Of a stretch of 64,000 bases of DNA, positions 61,659-64,000 are shown piece by piece. The DNA is taken from the NCBI RefSeq assembly GCF_008973465.1, contig NZ_WBXN01000004.1, positions 6,984,501 to 7,048,500 of the forward strand. The letters are read 5' to 3'. Both the position numbers and the translations under genes were made by a program. The notes beneath the pieces were generated by a model. That model searched no databases and was not told the origin of the DNA. It saw only the letters and a program-made list of their open reading frames with translations. Numbering within the stretch: the stretch's first letter is position 1; every line of letters begins with the position of its first letter. This DNA comes from Streptomyces sp. SS1-1 (lineage in GTDB: Bacteria > Actinomycetota > Actinomycetes > Streptomycetales > Streptomycetaceae).

Positions 61659-62585
61659 ATGAACGTGCTGCTGTCGGCCGCCTTCGTGATCTGCTGGAGC
61701 TCCGGGTTCATCGGGGCCAAGCTCGGCGCGGGAAGCGCCTCCGCCGTCACCCTCCTCATGTGGCGGTTCCTGCCGCTGGCCCTCGTCCTGCTCGCCGTCG
61801 CCCTGGCCCGGTCCTCCTGGCGCGGGCTCACCCCCCGGGACGTGGCCCGGCAGGTCGTCGTCGGCGCCCTCTCGCAGAGCGGCTATCTGCTCACCGTGTA
61901 CGGGGCCATCCAGCTCGGCGTCTCCAGCGGCACCACGGCCCTCATCGACGGCGTGCAGCCCCTCGTCGCCGGGGCGCTGGCCGGACCGCTCCTCCACCAG
62001 TACGTCTCCCGCCGGCAGTGGCTCGGGCTCGGACTCGGCGTGGCCGGCGTCGCCGTCGTCACCGGCGCCGACGCGGCCTCCGGCGGGCACGCCGCCTGGT
62101 GGGCCTACGCCGTCCCGTTCCTCGGCATGCTGTCGCTGGTCGCGGCCACCTTCCTGGAGGGCCGCTCCCGTACGAAGGTGGCGCCCGAGGCCGCGCTGAC
62201 CACGCACTGCCTGACCAGCGCCGTCGTCTTCACCGCGCTCGCCGTCGGCGCCGGGGCGGCCGTACCGCCCGCCGAGCCCTCCTTCTGGATCGCGACCGCC
62301 TGGCTCGTCGTCCTCGCCACCTTCGGCGGGTACGGCCTGTACTGGCTCATCCTCAGCCGCTCGGGCGTCACGCAGGTGAACACCCTGATGTTCCTGATGG
62401 CACCCGTGACGGCCGTCTGGGGGGCGCTGATGTTCGGCGAGCCCTTCGGCGCCCAGACCGCCCTCGGCCTGGCCGTCGCCCTGGCCGCCGTGCTCGTCGT
62501 CCGCCGCGGTGCCGCTTCCGGTGACCGGCCCGCCGAACGGGTCCCGGACGACACCGCGAAGGCGGCGGCCGGGGCCCGGCGCTGA
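61659..62585 (+). CDS. EamA/DMT-family transporter
   Basis: 308 residues with about ten hydrophobic helices in two EamA repeats: FVICWSSGFIGAKLGAGSASAVTLLMWRFLPLALVLL at the start and LATFGGYGLYWLILSRSGVTQVNTLMFLMAPVTAVWGALMFGEPFGAQTALG near the end. These drug/metabolite transporters export amino acids or other small molecules. The ATG at 61659 follows CTGGAGG. Probably induced when the TetR ligand accumulates. Confidence 0.88.
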   Translation: MNVLLSAAFVICWSSGFIGAKLGAGSASAVTLLMWRFLPLALVLLAVALARSSWRGLTPRDVARQVVVGALSQSGYLLTVYGAIQLGVSSGTTALIDGVQPLVAGALAGPLLHQYVSRRQWLGLGLGVAGVAVVTGADAASGGHAAWWAYAVPFLGMLSLVAATFLEGRSRTKVAPEAALTTHCLTSAVVFTALAVGAGAAVPPAEPSFWIATAWLVVLATFGGYGLYWLILSRSGVTQVNTLMFLMAPVTAVWGALMFGEPFGAQTALGLAVALAAVLVVRRGAASGDRPAERVPDDTAKAAAGARR

Positions 62586-62586
62586 C

Positions 62587-63174
62587 TCACCCGTCGAAGT
62601 CGACGTCCGCCGCCTCGACGATCCGCGCCCCCATGTTGAGTTCCATCATCTCCAGCGCGGCGGACGCCAGATGCGGATGGATCGAGGCGACGGCGTCGCT
62701 GGGCACCGTGACGTCCAGGTGCCGGATGTGCGCGTCCAGCGCGGAGTACAGCACACACTGCTCGGTGACCTGCCCGGTCACCACCACATGCCCCACACCC
62801 AGCCGCCACAGCAGATACGACAGGGGCGTCTCGTAGAACGCGGAGTGCCGGGCCTTCACCACGAACAGCGACTCGTCGTCCGGGCGGATCGGCTCGACCA
62901 GATCGGCGCGCGGCTTGGACAGCGCGCTCTCCACGAGCTCGCCGTGGTGGGAGCGCCAGCGCCCGAAGTTGTCGTTCGCGTAGATCACCGGCACGTCCGC
63001 CGCGCGGGCCCGCCCGATCAGCTCCGCGAGGACCGGCACGACCGGCTCGACGGACGGCACGAGCAGCTCGGCGTCCTCGTGGTCATAGGTGTTGATCATG
63101 TCGACCACCAGGAGGGCGACCTTCCTCGTGTCCGTCGGGTCGGTGCGGGGGGTGCTCCCGGAGTCTTCAGTCAC
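62587..63174 (-). CDS. Isochorismatase-family cysteine hydrolase
   Basis: 195 residues, GTG start at 63174. The catalytic triad of the family is visible: Asp25 in LLVVDMINTY, Lys107 in FVVKARHSAF and Cys140 in VTGQVTEQCVLYSALDA. Active residues suggest an amidase such as nicotinamidase-like rather than true isochorismatase, since no siderophore-synthesis genes are adjacent. The stop lies one base from that of the convergent exporter gene. Confidence 0.88.
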   Translation of the reverse strand: MTEDSGSTPRTDPTDTRKVALLVVDMINTYDHEDAELLVPSVEPVVPVLAELIGRARAADVPVIYANDNFGRWRSHHGELVESALSKPRADLVEPIRPDDESLFVVKARHSAFYETPLSYLLWRLGVGHVVVTGQVTEQCVLYSALDAHIRHLDVTVPSDAVASIHPHLASAALEMMELNMGARIVEAADVDFDG

Positions 63175-63279
63175 GTCTCTCCCTGGGGAAACGGTCGTTA
63201 TGGGCGAAACGCGCAGACGGGTACCCGGTGGCGGTGCCGGCGTAACGGGGGCCTACGGGTGAGGCGTGCGGGACGGTCG

Positions 63280-64000
63280 TCAGTCCTCGGCGACGACCCG
63301 GACCGTGCCGAGCCGCTGGTCGGCCGCGTCCGGCAGGAACATGCCCGCCCCGACCCCGGTCAGCAGGTACTCCAGCACCGGCTCGGTCAGCCGCTCACCG
63401 GGCAGCACCGCGGGGATGCCGGGCGGGTACGGGGTGATCATCTCGGCGGCGACCCGGCCGACGGCGTCCTGCGGGGCGACCTTCTCGTGGCGGGCGAAGT
63501 AGGCGTCCCGGGGCAGGTCCGCCTGCTCCATCCGCAGCTCGGCGGGGGAGGGGACCGCGACCCGCGGGGCGTCCCGGAGGTCCGAGGCGTGGTCAGCCAG
63601 GTCGCGCAGCGCCGTGAGCAGACGCTCGGTGGTCTCCTCGTCGTCGGCGTGGGTGAGCTGCGCGCTGATCCTGCGGTGGTCGAAGAGGTGCCCGTCGATG
63701 TGGTGGTGCTCGCGCAGCCAGTCCGCCGCCCGGTAGCCGGTCGTGCCGAGCGCGCTGATGTCGATGACCACCGGCAGCGGGTCGAAGCCGGAGGCCATAC
63801 CGGGGCCGCAGAAGTCCGCCTCGTCGTGGACGTGCATGCCGTCGATCGCCTCGACGGCCTCACGGGTGCGCGCGGCCAGCTTCAGCGCCCCGCCGATCAG
63901 GTCGTGGCCGTGCTGCACCATCTGCCGCCGCCAGGCGTCGATCCCGGCGTAGATCAGCACGTTGGGGCTGGTCGTGTCCAGGAGGTCGGCGCGGGAGGCC
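63280..64000 (-). CDS. Orn/Lys/Arg decarboxylase family protein, C-terminal part only
   Basis: 240 readable codons; the frame runs past the window end, so the start and PLP-lysine region are missing. Visible: the aspartate-aminotransferase-fold end SRADLLDTTSPNVLIYAGIDAWR, then the C-terminal domain of bacterial Orn/Lys/Arg decarboxylases with EMITPYPPGIPAVLPGE, which ends the family. The enzyme removes CO2 from a basic amino acid to make a polyamine. A nearby amidase-type hydrolase and exporter may or may not be related. Confidence 0.88.
   Translation of the reverse strand, partial: ASRADLLDTTSPNVLIYAGIDAWRRQMVQHGHDLIGGALKLAARTREAVEAIDGMHVHDEADFCGPGMASGFDPLPVVIDISALGTTGYRAADWLREHHHIDGHLFDHRRISAQLTHADDEETTERLLTALRDLADHASDLRDAPRVAVPSPAELRMEQADLPRDAYFARHEKVAPQDAVGRVAAEMITPYPPGIPAVLPGERLTEPVLEYLLTGVGAGMFLPDAADQRLGTVRVVAED

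Noticed and set aside
57894..62207. Very long open frames on both strands over the siderophore operon (1437 and 1468 codons)
   Set aside because: They cross several well-supported genes and intergenic operators, contain no recognisable domain, and come from the scarcity of stop codons at this base composition.
62587..63174. True isochorismatase for siderophore synthesis linked to the iron importer
   Set aside because: No isochorismate synthase, DHB or NRPS genes are nearby and no iron box precedes it; only the broad cysteine hydrolase family is supported.

Overview
The window is GC-rich, densely coded actinobacterial DNA, almost certainly from a Streptomyces chromosome. Codon third positions are nearly all G or C, and GTG/TTG starts and 1-4 bp ATGA/GTGA overlaps are common. 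The gene families are typical of Streptomyces: SigB-type sigma factors with many anti-sigma ATPases, DUF5133, DUF3040, ANTAR proteins, a sortase-E LAETG surface protein, a Tap-like protein and a DmdR/DtxR iron box. I saw no rRNA, tRNA or CRISPR array, although I made no systematic tRNA search.

Region 1 (1-18.8 kb) is the right-hand part of an orphan biosynthetic cluster. It encodes a fatty acyl-AMP ligase, cut by the window edge, and a giant type I PKS with the order ACP, KS-AT-DH-KR-ACP, KS-AT-DH-KR-ACP, condensation domain, FkbH-like glyceryl loading domain. The PKS is broken by an apparent one-base frameshift near 11,235-11,241. Next come a carrier protein/thioester reductase with an unusual C-terminal lipid-binding-like domain and an alpha/beta hydrolase whose nucleophile appears to be Cys. 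Taken together this reads as a line that starts from a fatty acid, extends it twice, esterifies a glyceryl unit and releases the product reductively.

Region 2 (18.8-28.6 kb) holds a second hydrolase, a lipoprotein, two small-molecule enzymes and a glycerolipid block (glpD, TetR, alkyl-DHAP synthase-like, diacylglycerol kinase-like). It ends with a winged-helix regulator, a STAS-ANTAR fusion and a flavodoxin-like protein. Region 3 (28.7-36.2 kb) has a sortase-anchored DUF1996 protein, a DUF2071 protein, a molybdate transporter (modB, modC and an HTH-TOBE regulator) without an adjacent modA, and a small HTH protein coupled to a Tap-like protein carrying phi29-type polymerase motifs.

Region 4 (36.3-50.4 kb) is a partner-switching and stress-signalling hub. 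It contains two divergent SigB-family sigma factors, stand-alone anti-sigma-type ATPases, a BldG-like STAS protein, an RsbR-RsbS-RsbT-RsbX-like stressosome operon ending in a multidomain PP2C phosphatase, another PP2C-like protein with an altered metal ligand, two MarR regulators and a two-component pair.

Region 5 (50.6-64 kb) has a KhtTU-like cation/proton antiporter, small membrane proteins, cyclophilin, a GAF-ANTAR protein, a HIT-like protein and an MFS exporter. It continues with an iron-box-controlled siderophore ABC importer with a fused permease, a TetR/DMT exporter pair sharing duplicated operators, an isochorismatase-family hydrolase and the end of an Orn/Lys/Arg decarboxylase.
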